Source of the DNA: Lysinibacillus louembei
GTDB taxonomy: Bacteria; Bacillota; Bacilli; Bacillales_A; Planococcaceae
Assembly (NCBI RefSeq): GCF_033880585.1
Contig: NZ_CP137624.1
Coordinates: 2,453,501-2,517,500 of the forward strand
Reading direction: 5' to 3'
Length of the DNA stretch: 64,000 nucleotides
A program made the position numbers and the translations under genes. Each line of letters starts with the position of its first letter. Within the stretch, counting starts at the first letter, position 1. The notes under the pieces were generated by a model. It made no database searches, was not told the origin of the DNA, and saw only the letters and a list, made by a program, of their open reading frames with translations. This document shows, one piece after another, positions 1 through 7,193 of this stretch.

Positions 1-1
1 G

Positions 2-691
2 CTATTTGCGGCGGACTATTCACAAATCGAGCTACGCGTTTTAGCACATATGTGTCAGGACCCTACGCTTGTCGAGGCATTTAAGGAAGGTATGGATATT
101 CATACACGTACAGCGATGGATGTGTTTGGTGTGACAAACCCAGATGAAGTAACAGCGAATATGCGCCGAACAGCAAAGGCGGTAAACTTCGGTATTATTT
201 ATGGGATTAGCGATTATGGCTTGTCACAAAACTTAGATATTACACGTAAGAAAGCAGCGCAGTTTATTGAAAACTATTTGCAAAGCTTCCCTGGGGTAAA
301 GGGCTATATGGAAAGTATCGTGGCAGACGCGAAGCGCGAAGGCTTTGTGACAACGATTTTAAATCGCCGTCGCTATTTACCTGAAATTAATAGCTCCAAC
401 TTCAATTTGCGTAGCTTTGCTGAGCGGACTGCGATGAATACACCGATTCAAGGAAGCGCAGCAGACATTATTAAAAAAGCGATGATTAATATGGATGCCC
501 GCTTGAAAAAAGAAGGCTTACAGGCAAAGCTATTATTACAAGTACATGATGAACTAATTTTTGAAGCACCAGTTGAAGAAATAGAAATTTTAGAGCGTAT
601 CGTACCAGAAGTGATGGAGTCGGCGATTGAGCTAGCTGTCCCATTAAAAGTAGATTATTCACATGGCTACTCTTGGTATGACGCAAAGTAA
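2..691 (+). CDS. polA: DNA polymerase I, C-terminal part (5' end outside window)
   Basis: This is the polymerase domain of family A DNA polymerase I, which fills gaps during repair and replaces Okazaki primers. The frame is open from base 2. Motif A (DYSQIELR) begins at the Asp codon 14-16 and supplies a catalytic metal ligand. Motif B (RRTAKAVNFG, O-helix) follows near base 164, and motif C (VHDE) lies at 542-553. About 229 codons are visible. The stop codon overlaps the AAGGAG ribosome-binding site of mutM, so the two are co-transcribed, as in Bacillus (polA-mutM-coaE). The first in-frame ATG at 50 lies after motif A and cannot be the true start; the gene begins upstream of the window. Confidence 0.97.
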   Translation, partial: LFAADYSQIELRVLAHMCQDPTLVEAFKEGMDIHTRTAMDVFGVTNPDEVTANMRRTAKAVNFGIIYGISDYGLSQNLDITRKKAAQFIENYLQSFPGVKGYMESIVADAKREGFVTTILNRRRYLPEINSSNFNLRSFAERTAMNTPIQGSAADIIKKAMINMDARLKKEGLQAKLLLQVHDELIFEAPVEEIEILERIVPEVMESAIELAVPLKVDYSHGYSWYDAK

Positions 692-702
692 GGAGTGATT
701 TT

Positions 703-1578
703 ATGCCTGAACTACCAGAGGTTGAGGGCGTCGTCAACGATTTGAAGCCGCTCGTTGAAGGTAAAATAATTCAATCTGTGACATTATCGGATACAGTTTA
801 CACATCACATGCAGCAGGTAAGCAAACGATTGTCAAAGGTGGAGCGCTTGAATGGTTTGAGACAAGCGTTCAACAAATGACCATTGCAGCAATTGAACGT
901 CGTGCAAAATATATTTTTATCCACTTACAAAAAGACGAGGAGCCATTTGTGCTCGTCAACCATTTAGGGATGACAGGTGCATGGTTTGTCGTGCAAAATG
1001 TGGCAGAAATTGCAGAGGAAAAATTCCGTAAGCATATTCATGCAACCTTTGCTTTAGCAAGCGGCGAGCTGCTCGTCTATAGCGATATTCGCCGCTTCGG
1101 AGAGCTACGTTTTTTACGCACGATTGAGGAGCATGCCCCATTAACGAAAATGGCACCAGAGCCGTTTGATGATTATGCATGTGAATTTTTCCTTGCGCAA
1201 TGTGCAAAGCCAAAATATGAAAATAAAACAATTAAAGAAGTCATTATGGACGGTCAGGTCATTTCAGGCTGTGGCAATATTTATGCGACAGAAGCATTGT
1301 TTGCAACAAAGCTGCGACCGACGAAAAAGGTGAAGGCCATTCCGAAAGCAAAGAAAGTGGAGCTGTTCCAAGCGATTGTCAATGTTTTACGAGAAAGCAT
1401 TGACAATGGCGGCTCAACGATTTCTGATTACCGCACTGTCAACGGTGGGGCAGGCTCGATGCAAAATCGTTTAAAAATGTATAGTCATAAAAGCTGTCCG
1501 AGCTGTCAAACGGCAACACTATCCGTTGTCATTGCTGGGCGTACATCGACATATTGCCCAAGCTGTCAAAAAGAGTAG
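703..1578 (+). CDS. mutM: Formamidopyrimidine-DNA glycosylase (Fpg/MutM)
   Basis: Base-excision repair glycosylase/AP lyase that removes 8-oxoguanine and formamidopyrimidines. The protein has 291 residues, slightly longer than the usual 270-280. It starts with MPELPEVE; the Pro after the initiator Met is the Schiff-base nucleophile and Glu3 the catalytic acid. The C-terminus carries the four-Cys zinc finger (C265, C268, C285, C288) expected of bacterial Fpg. The start follows an AGGAG site overlapping the polA stop. It sits between polA and the transporter-coaE pair in one run of closely spaced genes. Confidence 0.97.
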   Translation: MPELPEVEGVVNDLKPLVEGKIIQSVTLSDTVYTSHAAGKQTIVKGGALEWFETSVQQMTIAAIERRAKYIFIHLQKDEEPFVLVNHLGMTGAWFVVQNVAEIAEEKFRKHIHATFALASGELLVYSDIRRFGELRFLRTIEEHAPLTKMAPEPFDDYACEFFLAQCAKPKYENKTIKEVIMDGQVISGCGNIYATEALFATKLRPTKKVKAIPKAKKVELFQAIVNVLRESIDNGGSTISDYRTVNGGAGSMQNRLKMYSHKSCPSCQTATLSVVIAGRTSTYCPSCQKE

Positions 1579-1593
1579 GCAAAGGAGAACGAT

Positions 1594-2574
1594 GTGACGC
1601 ATTATAGAGAAAGACTAGAGCAGCAGCAAATTTGGGTGTATGCCTTTGCGCTATTGCTAGGAGCGGTAGTTGGTTTAGCAAATGAGCATATTGCCTTTTA
1701 TTTTACGGGGATGATTACACCGTTGATTGCTATTTTACTCTATAGCATGCTTGCGCAAATTCCATTTTTCAAGCTACGTGAGGCGCTAGCTAACCGTAAA
1801 TTTATTGCCGCATTAGTTATCGGTAATTTTTTAGCTGTGCCGCTCATCGTTTACGTATTGATTGCGCTGTTTCCACAGCCCACGCCAATTTTAGTAGGCG
1901 TATGCCTAGTATTGCTAACACCATGCATTGATTATGTTATTGTTTTCACACAGCTAGGAAAGGGTAATGAGAAGTTAATGCTCGCTTCGACGCCTATTTT
2001 ATTTATTGTACAGCTATTGTTGCTACCGCTTTATTTGTCATTATTTATAGGTGAGGAAATGGCAGACATTGTGCAGATTCAGCCATTTTTAGAGGCATTT
2101 TTATTCTTAATTATGGCGCCTCTTATCGCGGCGCTAATTACACAGCTTTGGGCTAAAAATAGTACGGCTGGCACGAAAACATTGGAGATGACAGCATGGC
2201 TACCAGTGCCTTTTATGGCCTTCGTGTTAATTGCTGTTGTTGCCTCACAAATTGGCAAGGTTTATAGCGATTTTGAGCTGATTATAGGTGTCATTCCTAT
2301 TTATGTTTTATTTTTAGTCATTACACCGCTTGTTGCTCGACTGATTTTACGGTTTATTAAATTAGATGTTGGGGCAGGGCGAGCATTGATTTTTAGCATG
2401 GGTACTCGTAACTCTCTCGTTGTGCTACCCTTAGCGCTTGCACTACCTTATGAATGGGCAACAATAGCAGCGGCCATCATTGTGACACAAACGATTGTAG
2501 AGCTTATAGGAGAGCTGATTTACATAAAGCTAGTACCTAAATGGATGCTAAAGGATAAAGGGGAGATTAGATGA
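1594..2574 (+). CDS. ACR3/BASS-like membrane transporter
   Basis: A polytopic membrane protein of 326 residues with about ten hydrophobic segments. The segment around residues 105-125 (LLTPCIDYVIVF followed by LGKG) resembles the conserved Cys-containing helix of ACR3 arsenite exporters within the bile acid/sodium symporter superfamily. That places it among proteins often labelled arsenic resistance protein, but the substrate cannot be read from sequence. The start is GTG at 1594 after AAAGGAG; the ATG two bases earlier runs straight into a stop. Its last codons overlap coaE by ATGA, indicating translational coupling. In B. subtilis the equivalent slot is filled by a different membrane protein gene (ytaF), so this is a local substitution. 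Confidence 0.7.
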   Translation: MTHYRERLEQQQIWVYAFALLLGAVVGLANEHIAFYFTGMITPLIAILLYSMLAQIPFFKLREALANRKFIAALVIGNFLAVPLIVYVLIALFPQPTPILVGVCLVLLTPCIDYVIVFTQLGKGNEKLMLASTPILFIVQLLLLPLYLSLFIGEEMADIVQIQPFLEAFLFLIMAPLIAALITQLWAKNSTAGTKTLEMTAWLPVPFMAFVLIAVVASQIGKVYSDFELIIGVIPIYVLFLVITPLVARLILRFIKLDVGAGRALIFSMGTRNSLVVLPLALALPYEWATIAAAIIVTQTIVELIGELIYIKLVPKWMLKDKGEIR

Positions 2575-3164
2575 TTATCGGATTAACAGGCAGTATTGCG
2601 AGCGGTAAAAGCACCGTTGCACAAATGCTACAGGGCTATCAGCTTCCAATTGTTGATGCAGATATTGTAGCAAGACAGGTAGTAGAGCCTGGGACGCAGA
2701 CATTGCAGCAAATCGCTGAAGCCTTTGGACAAGAGGTGATGAAAGAGGATGGCACAATGGATCGTGAAAAGGTTGGCGCCATTATTTTTCATGAGCCCGC
2801 CCAGCGCAAAGTGTTAAATGATATTATCCACCCTGCGATTCGGGCAGAAATGCTACGTCAACGCGATGAGCTTTTACAAAATGGTGCAGCACATGTGGTA
2901 ATGGATATTCCGCTGTTATTTGAAAGCAAGCTCCAGCATTTTGTTGATAAAATTTTAGTTGTATCAGTGACAGAGGAAATCCAGCTTGCGCGCTTAATGG
3001 AGCGCAACCAGCTACCAGAAAGTGAGGCACGTGCACGCATTGCCTCCCAGCTTCCGATGTCTGTAAAGGAAAAAGGAGCCGATGCAGTCATCTACAATAA
3101 CACAACAAAGCAATCAACGGCTGAGCAGCTAGAAAAAATTTTGCAGCAATGGGCTGTCATTTGA
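2571..3164 (+). CDS. coaE: Dephospho-CoA kinase
   Basis: Catalyses the last step of coenzyme A synthesis, phosphorylating the 3'-OH of dephospho-CoA. The protein has 197 residues, normal for CoaE. The P-loop GSIASGKS lies at residues 7-14, followed by the VDADIVAR motif near residue 30 and the LLFE region near residue 110 that are typical of the family. It overlaps the upstream transporter by four bases (ATGA). A bidirectional terminator hairpin follows directly, so it is the last gene of the polA-mutM-transporter-coaE run. Confidence 0.96.
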   Translation: MIIGLTGSIASGKSTVAQMLQGYQLPIVDADIVARQVVEPGTQTLQQIAEAFGQEVMKEDGTMDREKVGAIIFHEPAQRKVLNDIIHPAIRAEMLRQRDELLQNGAAHVVMDIPLLFESKLQHFVDKILVVSVTEEIQLARLMERNQLPESEARARIASQLPMSVKEKGADAVIYNNTTKQSTAEQLEKILQQWAVI

Positions 3165-3169
3165 AATAC

Positions 3170-3211
3170 AAAATAAGAGGATTGTCTCGTTGCAGACATT
3201 CCTCTTATTTT
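3170..3211. terminator. Bidirectional terminator between coaE and the sigma/anti-sigma pair
   Basis: An 18-bp stem with one mismatch (AAAATAAGAGGA arm at 3170, partner ending at 3211) has T-runs in both directions. It lies between two convergent transcription units. Confidence 0.85.
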
Positions 3212-4099
3212 TTAAAAACCGAAGAACAACAAAATGTTAATTAAGCTACACAAAACAATTATTTTCCCTCGTTCGAATTTTAAAATAGTTAATGATGGGG
3301 CTCGACGCTTCATCTCTCGCAGCTGCCAAAGGGCACTGAAAATAAAAAAGGCGGCGAAAGGAGGAATGTAGACAGGTCCAATGAAAAAAATCCAACAAGC
3401 AAACAGAGCAAGTACACTTACTGTAGCAAATAATTCAATATAGGAGCTTGTTGTTCTCGGAAAAACAGCTCGCATATCTATATTGCGTTTTTTATAGTAT
3501 TGAATGGATAAAAAATTAATCGTAAATATAGCGAGCAGACAAATGGAAAAGAGGAGACTCGCCTTTTTCGATTGAAATAAACTCATGAAAATATAGGAAT
3601 ACCTCGCACTATCATCCTGATAATAAACATTTTGGTCAACATCATAAATGTCCAGTTCAGATATTTGAAATTTCCTTTGCTCCCCATTTTCAACGAAAAT
3701 AACATCTACAATATGTCGACCAAGCTGACCATCATTTATTGGCGAAAGCATTTTGATATTGTGGAAGTATTGAATAAATTCTTCATCCTGCCATTTTTGT
3801 ATAGACGAATATAACAGGCTAGAGGTCTTTGCTTTAAAGTTTCCTTTTTCCCCATCGAAATACGTATAAAGTGTAGCAGAGCGTGTGTGTGCATTTTGCA
3901 GTGAATGCTCAGGGTTTGTTAGCAGTAATAAAATGAAGATACTACAAATGGCTATCATCGTTGCAGGGATTTTCCACTGAAAAGACCTCTTACTAGTCTG
4001 CTGTGCAAGCGATTGCTTTATTTGTGCTTTCCGCTGTTTATTTTCTGGTAAATGATTTAATTGCTGTAGCTGTTGTTTAAGGCGATTCATGCCATTCAC
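3212..4099 (-). CDS. Membrane protein, probable anti-sigma factor
   Basis: A 295-residue protein with a basic N-terminal cytoplasmic stretch (residues 1-45), a first membrane helix near 46-62, an extracytoplasmic part of about 120 residues and three further helices in the C-terminal third. It overlaps the 3' end of the ECF sigma gene by 23 bp on the same strand. That arrangement is typical of an anti-sigma factor that binds its sigma through the cytoplasmic N-terminus. No zinc anti-sigma HxxxCxxC motif is visible and I do not recognise a family by name, so the role rests on context. The stop lies directly at the terminator shared with coaE. Confidence 0.55.
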   Translation of the reverse strand: MNGMNRLKQQLQQLNHLPENKQRKAQIKQSLAQQTSKRSFQWKIPATMIAICSIFILLLLTNPEHSLQNAHTRSATLYTYFDGEKGNFKAKTSSLLYSSIQKWQDEEFIQYFHNIKMLSPINDGQLGRHIVDVIFVENGEQRKFQISELDIYDVDQNVYYQDDSARYSYIFMSLFQSKKASLLFSICLLAIFTINFLSIQYYKKRNIDMRAVFPRTTSSYIELFATVSVLALFACWIFFIGPVYIPPFAAFFIFSALWQLREMKRRAPSLTILKFERGKIIVLCSLINILLFFGF

Positions 4100-4574
4100 C
4101 TCCTAATAGTTGTTGAAGCTTTTTCATTGCACCGCGCTGTGTATTGGCAATTTTGGTTGTAGATAAGCCAGTAATCCAGCTCGTTTCCTCAATCGATAGC
4201 TCCTCGATTTTGCGAAAAATAATGATTTCTCGCTGCACAGGCTTTAATTGCTGTAATGCCTCATATAGCTCTTTCCGCATTTCATTTTGAGCAAGCCAAT
4301 CGTCCGGTGTATAAGTGAAATCATGCTGCTCATGCTCTTGTGTAAAAGGTAGCCATTGAATTAATGCTTTTTTTCGATAATGGTCGATGACAAGATTGCG
4401 TGCAATTTGCCGAATAAATGTTTGAATATGCGCCTCATTACGAAAATTTGCCTTTAATACTCTGACAAACGTTTCTTGTGTCAAATCCTCAGCTAGCTGC
4501 GCGTGTGACACCATCAATCGTATGTATTTGTAGATTGTATGAAAATATTTCTCGTATATCGCTTCGAAATCCAA
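4077..4574 (-). CDS. ECF-type RNA polymerase sigma factor
   Basis: A small sigma-70 family protein with region 2 at roughly residues 5-75 (LAEDLTQETFVRVLK, then FIRQIARNLVIDHYR, the usual ECF pattern) and region 4 at about 105-160 (LKPVQREIIIFRKIEELSIEE). It should direct RNA polymerase to a small regulon including, probably, its own operon. Start choice: AGAGGTGA sits five bases before a TTG at 4574, while a GTG at 4583 lies inside that ribosome-binding site; I prefer the TTG. It overlaps the downstream membrane gene, its likely anti-sigma. The stimulus is unknown. Confidence 0.88.
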   Translation of the reverse strand: MDFEAIYEKYFHTIYKYIRLMVSHAQLAEDLTQETFVRVLKANFRNEAHIQTFIRQIARNLVIDHYRKKALIQWLPFTQEHEQHDFTYTPDDWLAQNEMRKELYEALQQLKPVQREIIIFRKIEELSIEETSWITGLSTTKIANTQRGAMKKLQQLLGGEWHESP

Positions 4575-4652
4575 AATATTCACCTCTCTTACTATAGTAG
4601 ACGAAGAAACGACAAGAATTTGTAAAAAATCATTAAAAATAAATTTTTTAAA

Positions 4653-4663
4653 TATGTTATACT
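4653..4663 (+). promoter_or_regulatory. CcpN-box-like site, distal
   Basis: TATGTTATACT matches the published CcpN operator consensus TRTGHYATAYW at every position. It lies about 200 bp upstream of gapB, in the divergent region. Confidence 0.4.
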
Positions 4664-4773
4664 ATTTAGCGAGACGCAATAAAAGGACATTATATTGAAA
4701 ACGTTTTATATGCTTTCATTTCGCTATTCTAGTTATCAGAAAATAATGATTTTAAAAAATAACATAAAAAATG

Positions 4774-4801
4774 TTCAACTTCTCGAATAATGTGTTATAC
4801 T
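4774..4801 (+). promoter_or_regulatory. gapB promoter with overlapping CcpN-box-like operator
   Basis: A -35 TTCAAC (4774-4779), a 16-bp spacer and a -10 TATACT (4796-4801) form a sigma-A-type promoter. The 11-mer TGTGTTATACT (4791-4801) covers the -10 and fully matches the CcpN consensus TRTGHYATAYW. Repression of gapB by CcpN under glycolytic conditions is known in B. subtilis; that it applies here is inferred. Confidence 0.55.
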
Positions 4802-4859
4802 AATTAACAAATAGATAAGCAAATTACAAGGATAACCTATCAACAGGAGGATTTTTTAT

Positions 4860-5879
4860 ATGTCAGTTTCTATCGCAATTAACGGATTTGGTCGTATCGG
4901 GCGCATGGTGTTTCGCCAAGCAATCGTTCAAGAAGGGTTAAATTTAGTCGCTATTAATGCAAGCTATCCAGCGGAAACATTAGCGCATTTAATTAAGTAT
5001 GACACAAATCACGGTCCATTCGAAGGTACTGTAGAAACAACAGAAAATGCATTAATTGTTAATGGCAAGCGTGTTGAAATCGTTTCAGAGCGTGACCCGA
5101 AATTATTACCATGGAAAGCAATGGGTGTAGATATCGTGATTGAGGCGACAGGTAAATTCAATTCACGCGATAAAGCGGCATTGCATTTAGAAGCAGGTGC
5201 TAAAAAGGTTATTTTAACAGCGCCAGGTAAAAACGAGGATATTACCATTGTATTAGGTGTAAATGATGAATTGCTAGATGTTGAAAAGCATGATGTCATT
5301 TCAAACGCTTCATGTACAACAAACTGCTTAGCACCTGTTGCCAAAGTGTTAAATGATACATTTGGTATTGAAAACGGCTTAATGACAACAGTTCATGCTT
5401 ATACGAATGACCAAAATAATTTAGATAATCCACATAAGGACTTACGCCGTGCACGTAACTGTGGTTCGTCGATTATTCCTACATCGACAGGTGCAGCGAA
5501 AGCGCTGTCATTAGTGTTGCCTGAGCTAAATGGTAAATTACATGGCATGGCATTACGTGTACCAACACCAAACGTTTCTTTAGTGGACTTAGTTGTAGAT
5601 TTACAAAAAGATGTAACGGTGGAGGAAGTAAATGCGGCATTTAAAGCAGCAGCAGAAGGTTCAATGAAAGGAATTTTAAATATTTCGATGGAGCCATTAG
5701 TATCTTCTGACTACAATACGACGACATATTCATCGACAGTAGATGGTTTAACAACGATGGTAATGGGGAATCGTAAAGTAAAGGTGCTTGCTTGGTATGA
5801 TAATGAATGGGGCTACTCAGCACGCGTTGTCGATTTAACAAAAAAAGTAGCCAATGCATTAGCAATGGTGAACGCATAA
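4860..5879 (+). CDS. gapB: Glyceraldehyde-3-phosphate dehydrogenase, gluconeogenic NADP type
   Basis: Interconverts glyceraldehyde-3-phosphate and 1,3-bisphosphoglycerate. The nucleotide-binding fold starts at INGFGRIGR (7-15). Catalytic Cys152 sits in SCTTNC and His179 in VHAYTND. At residues 33-36 the protein reads NASY rather than the NDL/NDP of NAD-dependent GapA; this, plus strong resemblance to B. subtilis GapB and the position between coaE and speD, identifies the NADP-preferring gluconeogenic isozyme. Length 339 is normal. A good AGGAGG site precedes the ATG, and a strong terminator follows, so it is monocistronic. Expression is probably glucose-repressed through CcpN-type sites upstream. 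Confidence 0.95.
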   Translation: MSVSIAINGFGRIGRMVFRQAIVQEGLNLVAINASYPAETLAHLIKYDTNHGPFEGTVETTENALIVNGKRVEIVSERDPKLLPWKAMGVDIVIEATGKFNSRDKAALHLEAGAKKVILTAPGKNEDITIVLGVNDELLDVEKHDVISNASCTTNCLAPVAKVLNDTFGIENGLMTTVHAYTNDQNNLDNPHKDLRRARNCGSSIIPTSTGAAKALSLVLPELNGKLHGMALRVPTPNVSLVDLVVDLQKDVTVEEVNAAFKAAAEGSMKGILNISMEPLVSSDYNTTTYSSTVDGLTTMVMGNRKVKVLAWYDNEWGYSARVVDLTKKVANALAMVNA

Positions 5880-5888
5880 TATAATGTA

Positions 5889-5929
5889 GGGGCTACGGAA
5901 AAGTGAACTTTTCTTGTAGTCCCTGTTTT
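5889..5929 (+). terminator. gapB terminator
   Basis: GGGGCTAC (5889-5896) pairs with GTAGTCCC (5916-5923), the GAAAAG/CTTTTC inner stem extends the hairpin, and GTTTT follows. Confidence 0.85.
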
Positions 5930-5934
5930 AACAC

Positions 5935-5963
5935 TTGCAACTACTAGGAAAACATCTTATAAT
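5935..5963 (+). promoter_or_regulatory. speD promoter
   Basis: TTGCAA (5935-5940), a 17-bp spacer and a perfect TATAAT (5958-5963). Transcription should start near 5970, leaving an unusually long leader of about 120 nt before the speD start. Confidence 0.8.
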
Positions 5964-5967
5964 CACA

Positions 5968-6092
5968 CATGTGTATGCATGATTTGCAAACACATGACTA
6001 CTTAAAGGGTTAGGACCTCTTTGGACTAACTTTCCCCCGTGGTAGTCAACTTTGCACATTTTAAAATATTATGTCAAAGGGGGAAGCGAACC
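5968..6092 (+). promoter_or_regulatory. Structured speD 5' leader, candidate cis-regulatory RNA
   Basis: Three pairings can be read by eye. CATGTGT (5968-5974) pairs with ACACATG (5990-5996). TGACTAC (5995-6001) pairs with GTAGTCA (6042-6048). Inside the second, GTTAG (6009-6013) pairs with CTAAC (6026-6030), with an inner CC/GG. The single-stranded TTCCCCC at 6032-6038 is fully complementary to GGGGGAA at 6079-6085, which includes the speD Shine-Dalgarno. That allows a pseudoknot that would hide the ribosome-binding site. No T-run follows, so control would act at translation. I do not recognise a known riboswitch class; SAM, decarboxylated SAM or polyamines are natural ligand guesses. Confidence 0.5.
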
Positions 6093-6455
6093 ATGAGAAC
6101 AATGGGACGTCATGTTATTGCTGAGCTTTGGGATTGCGATTTAGAAAAGTTAAATAATGTTCAATTTATTGAGCAAACTTTTGTTGATGCTGCTTTGCGG
6201 TCAGGGGCAGAAGTGCGGGAAGTAACTTTTCATAAATTTGCGCCACAAGGAGTAAGCGGAGTAGTAATTATTTCTGAATCACATTTAACGATACACAGTT
6301 TTCCGGAGCATGGCTATGCAAGCATCGATGTGTATACTTGCGGTGATTTAGATCCAACAGTTGCAGCAAATTACATTGCGGAAGCACTCGGCGCCAAAAT
6401 GCGCGAGGCTGTTGTTGTGCCACGCGGTATGGGACCTGTGATCGTTGGTGCATAG
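6093..6455 (+). CDS. speD: S-adenosylmethionine decarboxylase proenzyme
   Basis: Makes decarboxylated SAM, the aminopropyl donor for spermidine. The 120-residue prokaryotic class 1B proenzyme self-cleaves between Glu62 and Ser63 (in SES-HLTIHS), generating the pyruvoyl cofactor from Ser63. His68 and Cys83 (YTCGD) are the expected processing and catalytic residues. The ATG at 6093 follows AAAGGGGG and gives the canonical MRTMGRHV N-terminus; an in-frame start at 6039 would lie inside the leader and has no matching homologous extension. It follows gapB, as in Bacillus, but has its own promoter, leader and terminator. Confidence 0.95.
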   Translation: MRTMGRHVIAELWDCDLEKLNNVQFIEQTFVDAALRSGAEVREVTFHKFAPQGVSGVVIISESHLTIHSFPEHGYASIDVYTCGDLDPTVAANYIAEALGAKMREAVVVPRGMGPVIVGA

Positions 6456-6484
6456 ATGAATAAAGTATTGTGAGACAAACATAG

Positions 6485-6530
6485 GCTATTTGCTAACCGA
6501 CCTTCGGATGGCAAATAGCTTATTTGTTTT
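6485..6530 (+). terminator. speD terminator
   Basis: GCTATTTGC (6485-6493) pairs perfectly with GCAAATAGC (6511-6519), followed by TTATTTGTTTT. Confidence 0.85.
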
Positions 6531-6701
6531 ATCATGATTTAGTCGAAAATGTCCACTTCCACAGGTGACAACGTATAATGCTTTTTATTCAGTGGATATC
6601 AGGGGTGTTTGAAAACATAAAAATAAGACATAATTAATTTCACAAGCACTGTATACATTTTTGCTTGCTCATTCGTTGTATACGTGTAGGGAGGATATGA
6701 A

Positions 6702-7190
6702 ATGAAAAAAGAAGATAAGCTAACTTCCTACTTGTTGCAATTAGGAGAGGAAGTGTACAGGCTATTATTAGCAAAAGGAGCGAAAAAGCAGGATGCAGAG
6801 GATATTATTCAAAATACATTTTACAAAGTGTATACATTGCTAAGTACGTTAAATGAAGGCAATTTACGTCCGTGGTTTTTTCGTGTGGCGTTAAATGAAT
6901 ATATTGATTTAAAGCGTAAAAAAGATGAGCAAACCTTTTCTTTGACAGAAGAAATTTATGCGAAGCTACAGCAAGAAAATGATGAATTGGCTGTCATCAA
7001 TCATAAGGATGAAATTGCCTATTTGTTAAAGGATACGAAACAACAATACCGAGAGATTTTTATTTTGAAATATTATTATGATTTTACGTATGAGGAAATT
7101 GCACAAATGTTACATATCCAAACAGATAGCGTTAAGCAAAAATTATATCGTGCCCGAAAAAATATTCAGCGACAGTATGTGGAGGAGTAA
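6702..7190 (+). CDS. ECF-type RNA polymerase sigma factor (second)
   Basis: A 162-residue extracytoplasmic-function sigma factor with region 2 at about residues 12-75 (DAEDIIQNTFYKVYTLL, then LRPWFFRVALNEYIDLKR) and region 4 at about 105-158 (YREIFILKYYYDFTYEEIAQML). The start follows GGGAGGAT with good spacing. It is followed three bases later by a membrane protein with the layout of a sigma regulator, and then by a VanZ-like gene. The pattern resembles sigM/sigV-type envelope stress loci, but sequence alone does not fix the specific paralog. It is unrelated in position to the first sigma gene at 4.1-4.6 kb. Confidence 0.9.
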   Translation: MKKEDKLTSYLLQLGEEVYRLLLAKGAKKQDAEDIIQNTFYKVYTLLSTLNEGNLRPWFFRVALNEYIDLKRKKDEQTFSLTEEIYAKLQQENDELAVINHKDEIAYLLKDTKQQYREIFILKYYYDFTYEEIAQMLHIQTDSVKQKLYRARKNIQRQYVEE

Positions 7191-7193
7191 AAA

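Noticed and set aside
1594-2574. Calling the transporter an arsenite exporter (arsB/acr3)
   Set aside because: No arsR or arsC is nearby and the substrate is not readable from the sequence; only the superfamily is given.
5968-6092. speD leader as a standard SAM-I or SAM-II riboswitch
   Set aside because: The conserved SAM-I core (four-way junction with kink-turn) and the SAM-II consensus could not be traced; it is described only as a structured leader.
6039-6092. Longer SpeD starting at 6039
   Set aside because: It would be encoded within the paired leader and give a non-homologous extension; AAAGGGGG before 6093 gives the canonical N-terminus.
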